Source of the DNA: JAKRSE01 sp943369295
GTDB taxonomy: Bacteria > Armatimonadota > Fimbriimonadia > Fimbriimonadales > Fimbriimonadaceae
Assembly: GCA_943369295.1 (NCBI GenBank)
Contig: CALRMU020000001.1
Coordinates: forward strand, 248,001-312,000
DNA: 64,000 nt
Reading direction: 5' to 3'
Shown: in pieces, positions 24,638 to 34,279 of the stretch
Layout of the letters: the number at the start of each line of letters is the position of its first letter
Numbering within the stretch: the stretch's first letter is position 1
Notes under the pieces: generated by a model
Databases searched by the model: none
Seen by the model: only the letters and a program-made list of their open reading frames with translations
What the model was told of the DNA's origin: nothing
Position numbers and translations under genes: made by a program

Positions 24638-27600
24638 ATGGAAAAGACGACCAGCAGTGACCAGGCCGCCCAGAAGCCCTTTTACGTAAAGGGCAGGGAA
24701 CAGCTTGAGGGATCGCCCGAATACACCCAGTGGGTCGGCGACGAGTTCCCTCATCGCCGGTCTATCCCCGATATTTCTCGACGAGACATTTTGAAGCTCG
24801 TGGGGGGATCTATTGCCCTGGCCGGCTTGGCCTCGGGCTGCCGATTCCTGCCTGAAAAGAAGATCGTTCCTTTTGTGGTTCAGCCAGAAGATGCTGTGAC
24901 AGGCGTTGCCCGTCACTTTGCCTCTTCGTTCTCCCTTTCAGGCTATGCCCAGGGAATCTTGGTTGAAAGCCACGAAGGACGCCCCACCAAAATCGAGGGA
25001 AGTCCTCTGCACTGGGCTTCTTTGGGTTCGGTCAGCGCTTTTGGTCTTGCCGAAACTTTCAACCTTTACGATCCTGATCGAGCCAAGAGCCCGAGTTTCA
25101 AGCGCGACCCCTCGAACTGGGAAGACTTCCTGATCGAGATCCGCAAGGTTTTGGCTGAATCGGGTGAAGGCCTGGTTGTATTGACCGAAACGGTCGGCAG
25201 CCCGACCCTGGCTTCTTCGATTCAGAAGCTCGTGACGGAAATGAAGGGTGCCTGGATTCAATACGAACCAGTCAACCGAGACAACCGACGCGAAGGAGCG
25301 ATCCGAGCCTTCGGCCAGGATGTCGAGACCGTTCATCACTTCGATAAGGCCAAGGTCATCGTCAGTCTTGACTCTGACTTCATGCAGTTCGGCCCCGCTC
25401 CAGTCCGCTATGCCCGCGACTTGATGAGCGGCCGAAGGGTCGAAGAATCCGAGGAGATGAACCGCATCTACGCTCTGGAATGCTTCCCAACCCTCACCGG
25501 CGCGGTTGCAGACCACAGAGTGCCGGTCAAGGCAACTCAGATTGCGGCCCTGGCAGCGTGGATTGCGGCTCAAGTGGGGGTTGCCGGAGCATCCGGAAGC
25601 CTGCCTTCGGCGGTTGATCCCAAGGTGGCTAACGCTTTGGTCGAAGACCTGAAGGCTGCTGGCGGCGATTCCATCGTCATCGCTGGGGACCACCAATCGG
25701 CTGAGGTTCACGCTCTCGTCCACCTTATCAACCAGCAGCTGGGCAGCAACGGAAAGACAATCCGCCTGACCAATCCTGTCCACCCTGTCCCAGTCAATCA
25801 GATGGCTGAGATCAAGAAGGCGGCAGACCTGCTTGAAAGAGGCCTGGCCAAGACCCTCGTTATCCTGGGCGGAAACCCTGTCTTTACGGCTCCAGCTGAT
25901 CTCAAGCTTGGAGAGCTGATCGAAAAGGCGCCTTTCTCTGCCTATCTCGGCAGCCACATCAACGAAACAGCCAAGCTCTGCCACTGGGTTCTGCCAGAAA
26001 GCCACCTGCTTGAAGCCTGGGGAGATGCGGTTGCGGTTGATGGAACCATTTCTATCGTCCAGCCTCTCATCGAGCCGATCTACGACAGCAAGTCTGCGCT
26101 CGAGCTCGTTGATGCTCTTAGAAACAAGAGCCGAACTGGCCTCGAAGTTCTTAGGGCTGAGTGGAGCGCGAAGGAGACGACCCTGACTGGTTTCGGCACT
26201 TCAAAGGCTCCGGTCCCTGCTGCTGGCGAGCCACTCGTCGAGAGCAATTTCGACCGAGCCTGGAGATTCGCTCTTTCAGAAGGAATTCTTGTCAAGGGTC
26301 CGGAAATTCATCTGCCCATGACGCCCGTCGCCAACGCGGCGGCAGCCTTGAGCGCAGCTCCTGCCCCGACTGACATGGAACTGGTCTTCCTGCCAGATCC
26401 CACCCTTTACGACGGACGCTACGCCAACAACCCTTGGCTTCAGGAGCTTCCTAAGCCGATCACCAACTTCACTTGGGACAACTGCTACTTTGTTGGAGCA
26501 GAAACGGCTCTCAAGCTGAACCTCGAACGAAAGGAAGTTCTTGGCACCAAGGAGATTGAGCAGTCGCGACTTGGCCTCGGGCGACCCATGGCCGTCGGAA
26601 CGACTCCGGCTGGAACACTGAAAGCCGCCACGGCCACCCAGATGGGTCAGGCGGAGGGCGTGGTTGTCATCCACTTTGGCGGAGGACGCACCGAAGGCGG
26701 CGAGTTTGTCCGCGCAGCTGATATCAAGAAGGGCGGCGGATTCAACGCCTTCGCCCTCAGATCATCAACAGCGCCTTGGATTCAGCCTGGCGTCAAGCTG
26801 GAAAGGTCGCCGGACTACTATCCTCTGGCCAACGTTCAGTTCCATAACGCTCTTGAAACACAGGTGTTCGACAGCGATCGCTACGTGATTCAAGAGGCCA
26901 GTCTTGCCAGCTATATCGCTGGTGGAGCCTTGGCTCATCACAAGGAATTTCATGTCAAGGGTGCTCCTCATCACGATGAAGAGCACGCAGAAGGATCATC
27001 CGCCCACGATTCCGAGAAGGGTGCTGGTCATGCGCCGGCCAAGAAGAATCCTCTGCCCGACATGTACGATCCTAAGGAGTTCGATTTCAGCAAGGACCAC
27101 TACCAGTGGGCCATGACGATCGACCTTAACCTTTGCACCGGCTGTGGAGCCTGTGTGATGGCCTGCCAGAGTGAGAACAACATTCCCACTGTCGGCAAGG
27201 AGCAGGTTCAGAAGGGAAGGGAGATGCATTGGATTCGCATCGACCGCTACTACATGGGCCAGGGCGGCGAGCTGAACGAATCGAATCCCCCGATCCGATT
27301 CCAGCCCGTCACCTGCATGCACTGCGAAAATGCCCCCTGCGAACCGGTCTGCCCAGTGGCTGCCACGGTTCACAGCCATGAAGGCATCAACCAGATGGTC
27401 TACAACCGCTGTGTTGGAACCCGCTACTGCAGCAACAACTGCCCCTACAAGGTCAGGCGATTCAACTTCCTTCACTACACGCTGAAGAACGACCAGATTC
27501 CTGTTCTGCAGATGGTCAACAACCCAGATGTTTCGGTTAGAGGCCGAGGCGTGATGGAGAAGTGCACCTACTGCGTCCAGCGAATCAACAAGGCAAGAAT

Positions 27601-27850
27601 TTCTGCCAAGAAGAGTGACAGGGAGATTGCAGACGGTGAAGTCATCACTGCCTGTCAGGCTGCCTGTCCCACTCACGCCATCGTTTTCGGTGACATGAGA
27701 AGGCCAGAGAACGCGGTGGCCAAGACTCGAGAGAGCCGCAGAAACTATCTGCTGCTTGAAGAGGCCAATACCAAGCCCCGCACCACCTACCTGATGAGGG
27801 TCAACAACCCCCATCCAAGTTTGGCTCCCGCAGAGGAGGAGAAGCACTGA
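24638..27850 (+). CDS. actB: Alternative complex III subunit B, molybdopterin-like and Fe-S protein
   Basis: Large exported subunit, 1070 residues. A Tat signal is visible (SRRDILKLVGG, about residue 46) with a following LASGC that could be a lipobox. The long central domain (about 60-750) resembles molybdopterin oxidoreductases but, as in the family, probably holds no Mo cofactor. The C-terminal part (from about 820) has ferredoxin-type cysteine clusters: CTGCGACVMAC, CMHCENAPCEPVCP, CVGTRYCSNNCP and CTYC...CQAACP. A His-rich linker (about 765-805) separates the two. It is followed two bases later by actC. Confidence 0.93.
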   Translation: MEKTTSSDQAAQKPFYVKGREQLEGSPEYTQWVGDEFPHRRSIPDISRRDILKLVGGSIALAGLASGCRFLPEKKIVPFVVQPEDAVTGVARHFASSFSLSGYAQGILVESHEGRPTKIEGSPLHWASLGSVSAFGLAETFNLYDPDRAKSPSFKRDPSNWEDFLIEIRKVLAESGEGLVVLTETVGSPTLASSIQKLVTEMKGAWIQYEPVNRDNRREGAIRAFGQDVETVHHFDKAKVIVSLDSDFMQFGPAPVRYARDLMSGRRVEESEEMNRIYALECFPTLTGAVADHRVPVKATQIAALAAWIAAQVGVAGASGSLPSAVDPKVANALVEDLKAAGGDSIVIAGDHQSAEVHALVHLINQQLGSNGKTIRLTNPVHPVPVNQMAEIKKAADLLERGLAKTLVILGGNPVFTAPADLKLGELIEKAPFSAYLGSHINETAKLCHWVLPESHLLEAWGDAVAVDGTISIVQPLIEPIYDSKSALELVDALRNKSRTGLEVLRAEWSAKETTLTGFGTSKAPVPAAGEPLVESNFDRAWRFALSEGILVKGPEIHLPMTPVANAAAALSAAPAPTDMELVFLPDPTLYDGRYANNPWLQELPKPITNFTWDNCYFVGAETALKLNLERKEVLGTKEIEQSRLGLGRPMAVGTTPAGTLKAATATQMGQAEGVVVIHFGGGRTEGGEFVRAADIKKGGGFNAFALRSSTAPWIQPGVKLERSPDYYPLANVQFHNALETQVFDSDRYVIQEASLASYIAGGALAHHKEFHVKGAPHHDEEHAEGSSAHDSEKGAGHAPAKKNPLPDMYDPKEFDFSKDHYQWAMTIDLNLCTGCGACVMACQSENNIPTVGKEQVQKGREMHWIRIDRYYMGQGGELNESNPPIRFQPVTCMHCENAPCEPVCPVAATVHSHEGINQMVYNRCVGTRYCSNNCPYKVRRFNFLHYTLKNDQIPVLQMVNNPDVSVRGRGVMEKCTYCVQRINKARISAKKSDREIADGEVITACQAACPTHAIVFGDMRRPENAVAKTRESRRNYLLLEEANTKPRTTYLMRVNNPHPSLAPAEEEKH

Positions 27851-27851
27851 C

Positions 27852-29321
27852 ATGTCGGCTGATCCAGCACAGGCACCTATCGACAAGGAACTTCTGAAGG
27901 GCAATTTCACCCTGGCAGATATGGACCGAATGGTCGGAGACATCGTTCTCGACCAGTCGACCCATAACAATCCTCCCATCTCGATTCCGGGCCTCACCAA
28001 GGCAACCGGCATCAAGGCCAGCCCCTGGTGGGTCGCCTTTGCCTTTGGCTTCTCGGTTCTTCAGCTTCTGCTGCTCTCTGTTGTCTGGCTGCTGATGAAA
28101 GGCATCGGCATCTGGGGCAACAACCAGCCTGTCGGCTGGGGCTTCGATATCATCAACTTCGTTTGGTGGATCGGAATCGGCCACGCAGGAACCCTGATTT
28201 CGGCCATTCTGCTTCTGCTTAAACAGAAGTGGCGCAACTCAATTAACCGATTCGCCGAAGCCATGACGATTTTTGCCGTCATGTGCGCGGGCATCTATCC
28301 CCTGCTTCACACGGGTCGTCCTTGGGTTGCCTACTGGCTTTTCCCCTACCCCAACATGCTCAACATGTGGCCGCAGTTCAGAAGTCCCCTCATCTGGGAC
28401 GTCTTTGCGGTCAACACCTATATCACCATCTCGGTGGTCTTCTGGTTTGTTGGATTGGTCCCCGACTTCGCCACTCTGAGAGATAGAGCGGCTAACAAGA
28501 TCGCCCGCACCGTTTTCGGAGCTCTTTCGATGGGATGGCGCGGAGCCGCAAGGCATTGGGAGCGCTACGAGCACGCCAGCTACATCCTGGCTGGACTCAG
28601 CACCCCCCTTGTTCTCTCAGTCCACACGATCGTTTCTTACGACTTCGCCATGGGCATTGTCCCTGGCTGGAACGTCACCATCTTCCCGCCCTACTTCGTG
28701 GCTGGCGCCGTCTTTGCTGGTTTCGCGATGGTTATCACCTTCGCCATCCCGCTGAGAAAGTGGTACAAGCTCGAATCTCTGATCACGGACAAGCACCTGG
28801 ACTGGATGTCCAAGGTCATGCTTGCCACGGGAATGATCGTCGCTTACGGCTACTGCATGGAAGTCTTCTATGCCTGGTACGCCTCGGTGCCGCTGGAACG
28901 AAGCCTTCTCTTCAACCGAACCAACCTCTTCGGGGCTCCCTATTCATGGGCGTTCTGGGTGCTGATTCTTACCAACGTTCTCTTGGTTATGCCCTTGTGG
29001 TTCCCCAAGGTTCGAGCGAACCACAAGTACTTGATGTTCGCCTGCTTCAGCATCAGCGTGGGAATGTGGTTTGAGCGCTACGTCATCATTCCGCTCTCGC
29101 TGACTCGAGACTGGCTGCCGGGAAGCTACGGCTTCTACACCCCGACGATCTGGGACTTCACCATGTTCGGCGGAACTATCGGCCTCTTCATCTTCCTCAT
29201 GTTCCTCTTCATCAGGTTCATGCCGATCATCAACATCTACGAAATGAAGGAACTCGTCCACCAGCTTCACGATCAGGAGCATGGCGATTCCAAGTCAAAG
29301 GAGGGAGCTTCGGCTCACTAA
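27852..29321 (+). CDS. actC: Alternative complex III subunit C, NrfD-like quinol-binding membrane protein
   Basis: Integral membrane subunit of about ten helices in the NrfD/PsrC family, expected to bind menaquinol on the periplasmic side and deliver electrons to the Fe-S clusters of ActB. Typical segments are visible (WWIGIGHAGTLISA, HTGRPWVAYW, VSYDFAMGIVPGW). The 489-residue length is usual. The cytosolic N-terminal tail and a charged C-terminal tail frame the helices. It overlaps nothing but lies two bases after actB and three before actD. Confidence 0.93.
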   Translation: MSADPAQAPIDKELLKGNFTLADMDRMVGDIVLDQSTHNNPPISIPGLTKATGIKASPWWVAFAFGFSVLQLLLLSVVWLLMKGIGIWGNNQPVGWGFDIINFVWWIGIGHAGTLISAILLLLKQKWRNSINRFAEAMTIFAVMCAGIYPLLHTGRPWVAYWLFPYPNMLNMWPQFRSPLIWDVFAVNTYITISVVFWFVGLVPDFATLRDRAANKIARTVFGALSMGWRGAARHWERYEHASYILAGLSTPLVLSVHTIVSYDFAMGIVPGWNVTIFPPYFVAGAVFAGFAMVITFAIPLRKWYKLESLITDKHLDWMSKVMLATGMIVAYGYCMEVFYAWYASVPLERSLLFNRTNLFGAPYSWAFWVLILTNVLLVMPLWFPKVRANHKYLMFACFSISVGMWFERYVIIPLSLTRDWLPGSYGFYTPTIWDFTMFGGTIGLFIFLMFLFIRFMPIINIYEMKELVHQLHDQEHGDSKSKEGASAH

Positions 29322-29324
29322 TCA

Positions 29325-29957
29325 ATGTCGCACGGTAGAAATACAGCGCCAAAGCCTTACGGAATCGTCGCCGAGTTCGACTCGGGCGAGAAGCTTTTGG
29401 CGGCTACAAAGAAGTGCTACGCCGAGGGCTACAGAAAGATGGAAGGCTATTCACCCATTCCGGTGCATGGCTTGACTGATGCCCTTGGTCACAAGGACAA
29501 TCGCTTGGGATGGGCCGTCTTTTTTGCCGGCATCACCGGCGCCTGCCTTGGCATGGGTCTGCAGTGGTACACCTCGGTCGGATTGAGGATCAGCGACTAC
29601 TTCTCCTGGTGGCCAGCCTTGGAAAGCTTCATCGCTTACTCGGGCCTTAACGGCTACGCCCACAACACGGGTGGAAAGCCCCTCTTCAGTCTTCCCGCCT
29701 TCATCCCCGTCACCTTTGAGCTGACCATTCTGCTCTCAGGCCTAACGGCGGCTGGAGCTATGTTCGCCTTTAATGGTCTGCCCAAACCCCACCACCCCAT
29801 TTTCAATGCGGAGTGCATGGCCAGGGCCAGCCAGGACAGGTTCATTCTCTGCATCGAAGCGGATGATGCCCTCTATTCCAAAGAGGAGACGGAAAGCTTT
29901 GTTCAGGCTTTGGAGCCCCTTACAATTGAATTTGTCGAAACCTCGGAGGGCTACTAA
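29325..29957 (+). CDS. actD: Alternative complex III subunit D (DUF3341)
   Basis: Membrane subunit with a soluble N-terminal DUF3341 region (YGIVAEFDSGEKLL, then GYSPIPVHGL) and two membrane helices (about 67-88 and 125-150). The C-terminal soluble tail ends in a strand-rich segment. Its role is structural; it contacts ActC on the cytosolic side in known complexes. The stop shares one base with the actE start (TAATG). Confidence 0.92.
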   Translation: MSHGRNTAPKPYGIVAEFDSGEKLLAATKKCYAEGYRKMEGYSPIPVHGLTDALGHKDNRLGWAVFFAGITGACLGMGLQWYTSVGLRISDYFSWWPALESFIAYSGLNGYAHNTGGKPLFSLPAFIPVTFELTILLSGLTAAGAMFAFNGLPKPHHPIFNAECMARASQDRFILCIEADDALYSKEETESFVQALEPLTIEFVETSEGY

Positions 29958-30595
29958 TGAAGCGATCAGCTAGTCTCATCCTCACTGCCCTCGGACTCAT
30001 GGTCTTTACCGCCGGCTGCCACCTTGATATGTGGGAGCAGGGCAAGGTTAAGCCTCAGAGCAAGAGCAATTTCTTCTCGGACAACTCGGGCAGCCGAATT
30101 GAGCCTGCTGGCACGGTCAACTTCGGCAAGCCGAAGCTTGATACCGAGTTCTACACGGGCTACACCACCACCGGCAAACTGGTCACCCAGATTCCCGGCA
30201 AGATCGACGAGGAGTATCTGAAGCGAGGCAAGGAGCGCTATATCATTTTCTGCGCCCCCTGTCACGGTCAGCTCGGTGACGGCAACGGAATGATCGCTCA
30301 GCGAGGCTTCGCTGTCGAGCGGCCCATTCCCAGCTATCACACCGATCGAATGCGAGAGATCGCGGTCGGACACATTTTCACGGTCATCACCAACGGTCAG
30401 GGAGCCATGTATCCCTTCGGCAGCAGAATTACTGCCGCCGATCGATGGAAGATTGCCGCCTACGTTCGAACTCTTCAGAAGAGTCAGGCCATGCCTGCTG
30501 AAAAGCTGACAGAGGAAGAAAAGGCCAAGGCTGCCCTGCCCCCCGCAGAACAGATGAAGGCAAAGACTGACGCCCATAAGGAGGGCGCCCATTAA
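29957..30595 (+). CDS. actE: Alternative complex III subunit E, mono-heme cytochrome c lipoprotein
   Basis: Periplasmic mono-heme cytochrome. The N-terminus is a lipoprotein signal with the lipobox FTAGC (Cys about 21), so it should be lipid-anchored. The heme site is CAPCHGQLGDG (about 97-101), with a Met-containing AMYPFGSRI segment as the probable distal ligand. It carries electrons from ActA to the caa3 oxidase. The C-terminal tail is Lys/Glu-rich. It shares one base with both neighbours. Confidence 0.92.
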   Translation: MKRSASLILTALGLMVFTAGCHLDMWEQGKVKPQSKSNFFSDNSGSRIEPAGTVNFGKPKLDTEFYTGYTTTGKLVTQIPGKIDEEYLKRGKERYIIFCAPCHGQLGDGNGMIAQRGFAVERPIPSYHTDRMREIAVGHIFTVITNGQGAMYPFGSRITAADRWKIAAYVRTLQKSQAMPAEKLTEEEKAKAALPPAEQMKAKTDAHKEGAH

Positions 30596-31809
30596 TGAGC
30601 ACCGAGACTCTTAAGCCGACCAAGTTCCGAGAAGGGCTCCTGACATTTGGAGTCGTCCTTCTCATCGTGGGACTCATTGCCGCTTTCATCGGCACTGGCG
30701 GAGCCTTCACCAGCAAGGATGCCTCACGGGCTTACTTCTTTGGCTGGCTTTTCTGGGCTTGTTTGACTCTGGGCATGACGGGTCTGGCACTGCTGCACCA
30801 CGTGGTTCGAGCCAAATGGAGCTCACCCCTCTATAGAATTTGGGAAGCTGGAGGCGGCTACAAGATGCTCATCCTCATGGGCCTCTTCTTCATTCCAGTC
30901 GCCTTCATTTTTGGACCCAACATCTGGAAGTGGATGGACCCTGCAGTTGTGGCTAAGGATCCGGTCGTTTCCGGAAAGATGCCCTACCTTTCAAGCTGGT
31001 TCTTCCACCTCCGCTGGATTCTCTACTTCGGCGGCTTGGCTCTTATCATGCTAAAGCTGCAGAACATGCTGAGGAAGGAAGAACTCGGCGCAGGCAGAAA
31101 GATGAATGTCGCGAGAAGCTGGTTTGCTCCTCCGATGCTGGCTGTCTATGTGCTCTTCTTCAACTTCGCCATGACCGATTGGGCGATGTCGCTGGATATT
31201 CACTGGTTCAGCACCATCTACGGCGTCTGGATGATGAACGGATTTGGCTTGGCTGGCCTCAGCTTCGCCATGATGATCCTCTGCACCCAGGCAGAAAAGG
31301 CTCCCTTTAAGGGAATCATCAGCCCCAACCTCATTCGAGACCAGGGTCACATGATGCTGGCCCTCACCATGGTTTGGGCTTACTTCAGCCTCAGCCAGTA
31401 CCTGATCATCTGGTCAGGCAACCTCCCTGAATTCAACGTCTACTACCTGGCGCGATCCATCAACGGATTCGGACCTTTAGGCATGGCGATGATTCTTGGC
31501 TGCTTTGCCATTCCCTTCCTGCTCTTGGTTGGACCCTTCTCACCCTGGCTGAAGACCAATCCTAAGACTTTGGGATTCATCGCAGGCTGGATCTTCCTTT
31601 TCAGGTTCGTCGATTTTCACTACATTATTTCTCCCTCTCTGCACGACAAGCCCTTTGTGGTTCCGCCGATTGCAGATGTGGGAATGCTTGCTGTGTTTGG
31701 CGGCATATGGCTTGTGGCTTTCTCCTTCTTCTCAAGGGAGCTGCCCCTCTTGACCACTGCTGAACCTTACCGAGACGAGCATACGGAGGCTGAACATGTC
31801 GGAGCATAA
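30595..31809 (+). CDS. actF: Alternative complex III subunit F, NrfD-like membrane protein
   Basis: Second large integral membrane subunit, about ten helices, 404 residues, a paralogue in fold of ActC. Characteristic stretches include LLHHVVRAKWSSPLYRIWE, YLSSWFFHLRW and DWAMSLDIHWFSTIYGVW. In known complexes it forms the putative proton path. The stop lies 14 bases inside the next gene, which shows tight packing of the operon. Confidence 0.92.
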   Translation: MSTETLKPTKFREGLLTFGVVLLIVGLIAAFIGTGGAFTSKDASRAYFFGWLFWACLTLGMTGLALLHHVVRAKWSSPLYRIWEAGGGYKMLILMGLFFIPVAFIFGPNIWKWMDPAVVAKDPVVSGKMPYLSSWFFHLRWILYFGGLALIMLKLQNMLRKEELGAGRKMNVARSWFAPPMLAVYVLFFNFAMTDWAMSLDIHWFSTIYGVWMMNGFGLAGLSFAMMILCTQAEKAPFKGIISPNLIRDQGHMMLALTMVWAYFSLSQYLIIWSGNLPEFNVYYLARSINGFGPLGMAMILGCFAIPFLLLVGPFSPWLKTNPKTLGFIAGWIFLFRFVDFHYIISPSLHDKPFVVPPIADVGMLAVFGGIWLVAFSFFSRELPLLTTAEPYRDEHTEAEHVGA

Positions 31810-32239
31810 GGAAGAAAGAGACGATCCAGCGATGCTGGCCAAGATGGGTTACGACACCCGCGATTTGGCAGCTGAAAAGGCTGGCAAGTTTGTATCGGTC
31901 TCGGCCGTCATCGTGGTCCTCATGTGTCTTGTCTCCTTCGGTGTCATTCGGGTTTTCGAATCCGTTCACGGTCGAACCCTTGTGGACAAGGAAGGCGATT
32001 CAAGGCAGCAGTTCAGAAGAATGCCCCCGGCAGGCTATCCCCTGCTTCAGTCCAACAGGACCGCCCAAGGCGACACCTATGATCTGAAGAAGAAGGACAA
32101 GGAAGCCCTGAACACTTACGGGCCCAGTGAATCGGCTCCCGGTGCCTTTAAGGTTCCAATTGAGAAGGCGATGAAAGCCGTAGCGGAAGAGGGACTGCCC
32201 TCGCGGCCGAACCCTGTCGACGGCAAGGATCCTTTGTGA
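31796..32239 (+). CDS. Small single-helix membrane protein between actF and SCO
   Basis: Not recognised by sequence. 147 residues: a charged cytosolic N-terminus (1-32), one membrane helix (about 34-58), and a periplasmic tail rich in Arg/Pro (RRMPPAGYPLLQSN). Overlap with actF by 14 bases and with the next gene by four shows it belongs to the respiratory operon. It could be an accessory subunit or assembly factor of ACIII or of the oxidase (inference). The tail segment with G-Y-P-L-L-Q resembles accessory cytochrome proteins in other act operons only loosely. Confidence 0.7.
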   Translation: MSEHKEERDDPAMLAKMGYDTRDLAAEKAGKFVSVSAVIVVLMCLVSFGVIRVFESVHGRTLVDKEGDSRQQFRRMPPAGYPLLQSNRTAQGDTYDLKKKDKEALNTYGPSESAPGAFKVPIEKAMKAVAEEGLPSRPNPVDGKDPL

Positions 32240-33147
32240 TAAACCCAATGAAAAGACTCTTTTCAACTCTGGTCTGTCTTGCTGCTTTTGGTTCTGCCTT
32301 TGCGCAGTTCTACGGCAAGTACGACGAGCTGCCCAAGCTGGATTCTGGACGCGTTCCCTCAAACGCCCTGAACGCTGGCGTCCGGGTGGATCAGAAGCTG
32401 AAAGATTTCATTCCGCTTGATCTTAAGTTCAAGAACGAAAGGGGCGAAACTGTCACTACGGGCAGCCTCCTGCAGGATAGGCCAGTCATCCTGCTTCCCA
32501 TCTTTTACGAATGCACGGGTATCTGCAGCATTGAGCTGAACAAGCTGATGGAAAGCTTGAACTCAATGAAGAGGCCAGAGCATCATGTTGGCCGCCTTGC
32601 GGATGTCGTCATTTTCTCGATTGATCCCACAGAAGGGCCAGACCTCGCCAAACTGAAGAAGGACACCTACCTTGAGCTCTATAAAGCGAAGGATGGCAAG
32701 AGCGTCCGCGACAAGACACTGGATGACAGCTGGACCTTTTTGACCGGAGATAAAGAGACTGTCAAAAAGCTGGCTGAAGCCATTGGCTTCAAGTACCGCA
32801 TCGACGAAAGAAACGGTGACATCACCCACCCAGCCTGCTTGGTTGTCTTGACGCCAGAAGGTCAGATCTCCCGCTACTTCCTCGGTCAGGAATATCCGCA
32901 GAAGATGATGCTTCTTGCGCTGGAGGATGCGGCGAAGGACGTGATCGGTGAAAGGTCAGTCGTTGCTGAATTTTTGAGCTGTATCAGCGTGGATCCTCAC
33001 TCTGGTCAGGTCACTGTCAATGTTATGAATCTGATTCGACTTCTTGGAATCGCGACCCTGATCGGAGTGATCACCGCCGCGATTGTCTGGGAGCTTCGAG
33101 GCAGAAAGGCCAGAACTACAAATCTCGGAGGCGGAGCCGGCGCTTAG
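32236..33147 (+). CDS. SCO1/SenC family copper chaperone
   Basis: Thioredoxin-like protein that delivers copper to, or keeps reduced, the CuA site of cytochrome oxidase subunit II. The copper motif CTGIC (CxxxC) is at about residue 95 and the partner His lies in ITHPACLVVL. An N-terminal signal peptide is present. Unusually there is also a C-terminal membrane helix (about 268-290), so the protein is anchored at its C-terminus. The start is GTG at 32236 overlapping the previous stop; ATG at 32248 is the alternative and also leaves a signal peptide. Confidence 0.9.
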   Translation: MINPMKRLFSTLVCLAAFGSAFAQFYGKYDELPKLDSGRVPSNALNAGVRVDQKLKDFIPLDLKFKNERGETVTTGSLLQDRPVILLPIFYECTGICSIELNKLMESLNSMKRPEHHVGRLADVVIFSIDPTEGPDLAKLKKDTYLELYKAKDGKSVRDKTLDDSWTFLTGDKETVKKLAEAIGFKYRIDERNGDITHPACLVVLTPEGQISRYFLGQEYPQKMMLLALEDAAKDVIGERSVVAEFLSCISVDPHSGQVTVNVMNLIRLLGIATLIGVITAAIVWELRGRKARTTNLGGGAGA

Positions 33148-33163
33148 GCCTCACCGATAAGAA

Positions 33164-34279
33164 ATGGATATCTTCAATTATCTTCCGGGCGGCAAGAATT
33201 TCCCCATGGCCCCTCCACAGGCCTCGGAACATGCTGCACGTTATGATCTGCTCTTCGGAGTGATCACGCTTCTGACCATCATTTTCACTGTGCTGGTTGG
33301 TGTTGCGATTCTCATCCTGGCCTATCGGTACAAGGCAGGCAGCAAAGTCGACCGCTCGAATCCTCCTACCCACTCGATGTCTCTTGAGCTCTTGTGGACC
33401 GGAGTGCCTTTGATCCTTGCCCTTGGAATTTTTGGCTGGAGCGCCAGCAACTACATTCAGGTGCGAACCATGCCTAAGGATGCCATTGACATGTTTGTCA
33501 TCGGCAAGAGGTGGATGTGGCACGTTCAGCACATGAACGGGATCCGCGAGAACAACGAAATCACGATTCCGGTTGGACGAGACGTTAAGCTCACAATGAT
33601 TTCGCAGGATGTTATTCATGCCATGTACATCCCTGCCTTTCGCGCTCAGTATCAGGTCATCCCTGGCCGATACACCCAGATGGCTTTCAAGGCTACCAAG
33701 ACCGGAAGATTTAAGCTTCTCTGCACCATGCACTGCGGAACTCAGCACAGCGAAATGGTGGGCTGGGTCAATGTCATGAGCCAGAAGGACTTCAGCGAAT
33801 GGGAAGCTAAAGGCGGCAACCGCTACAAGCCCACCGTCAAGACCATGACCGAAAAGGGGGCCTTGGTCTGGAAGGAAAAGAACTGCGCTTCATGCCACGG
33901 TTCTCAGAACACTGTGAAGGGGCCAAGCCTCAACGGAATCCTGGGCAAGAATCGCAAGTTCACCAACGGCTCCGCCATGGTGGCCAACGAAGATTATCTT
34001 CGACAGTCGATTCTGGAACCCTGGTCGCTTATCACGGCCGGGTGGGATAAGACAATGCCAGCCTACAAGGGGCAGATGACCGAAGAAGATGTTCTTGGAC
34101 TCATTGCCTACATGAAGACTTTAGGTGTTGATGGCGGGGTTGAGGGGCCGAAGAAGCTTTACAACCGCGATATTCCACGAAACTACAAAACAAACGACCA
34201 GCCAGACAATCAGACCGATGCTGCCAATAAGGAAGTTTCGGCTGGCGATGCCCACGCAAGGGAGAACAAAACTCGATGA
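33164..34279 (+). CDS. coxB: Cytochrome c oxidase subunit II with fused cytochrome c (caa3 type)
   Basis: Receives electrons and passes them to subunit I. Two N-terminal helices (about 27-50 and 72-94) are followed by a CuA domain with CTMHCGTQHSEM (CxxxCxxxHxxM). A cytochrome c domain (about 220-325) has the heme site CASCHG. The fused cytochrome makes it a caa3 oxidase. It overlaps coxA by four bases (ATGA). A Asp/Asn/Lys-rich tail follows the cytochrome domain. Confidence 0.95.
   Translation: MDIFNYLPGGKNFPMAPPQASEHAARYDLLFGVITLLTIIFTVLVGVAILILAYRYKAGSKVDRSNPPTHSMSLELLWTGVPLILALGIFGWSASNYIQVRTMPKDAIDMFVIGKRWMWHVQHMNGIRENNEITIPVGRDVKLTMISQDVIHAMYIPAFRAQYQVIPGRYTQMAFKATKTGRFKLLCTMHCGTQHSEMVGWVNVMSQKDFSEWEAKGGNRYKPTVKTMTEKGALVWKEKNCASCHGSQNTVKGPSLNGILGKNRKFTNGSAMVANEDYLRQSILEPWSLITAGWDKTMPAYKGQMTEEDVLGLIAYMKTLGVDGGVEGPKKLYNRDIPRNYKTNDQPDNQTDAANKEVSAGDAHARENKTR

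Noticed and set aside
24938..26005. Long antisense open frame inside actB
   Set aside because: It lies fully opposite a gene with clear family motifs, and its length follows from the codon bias of that gene.
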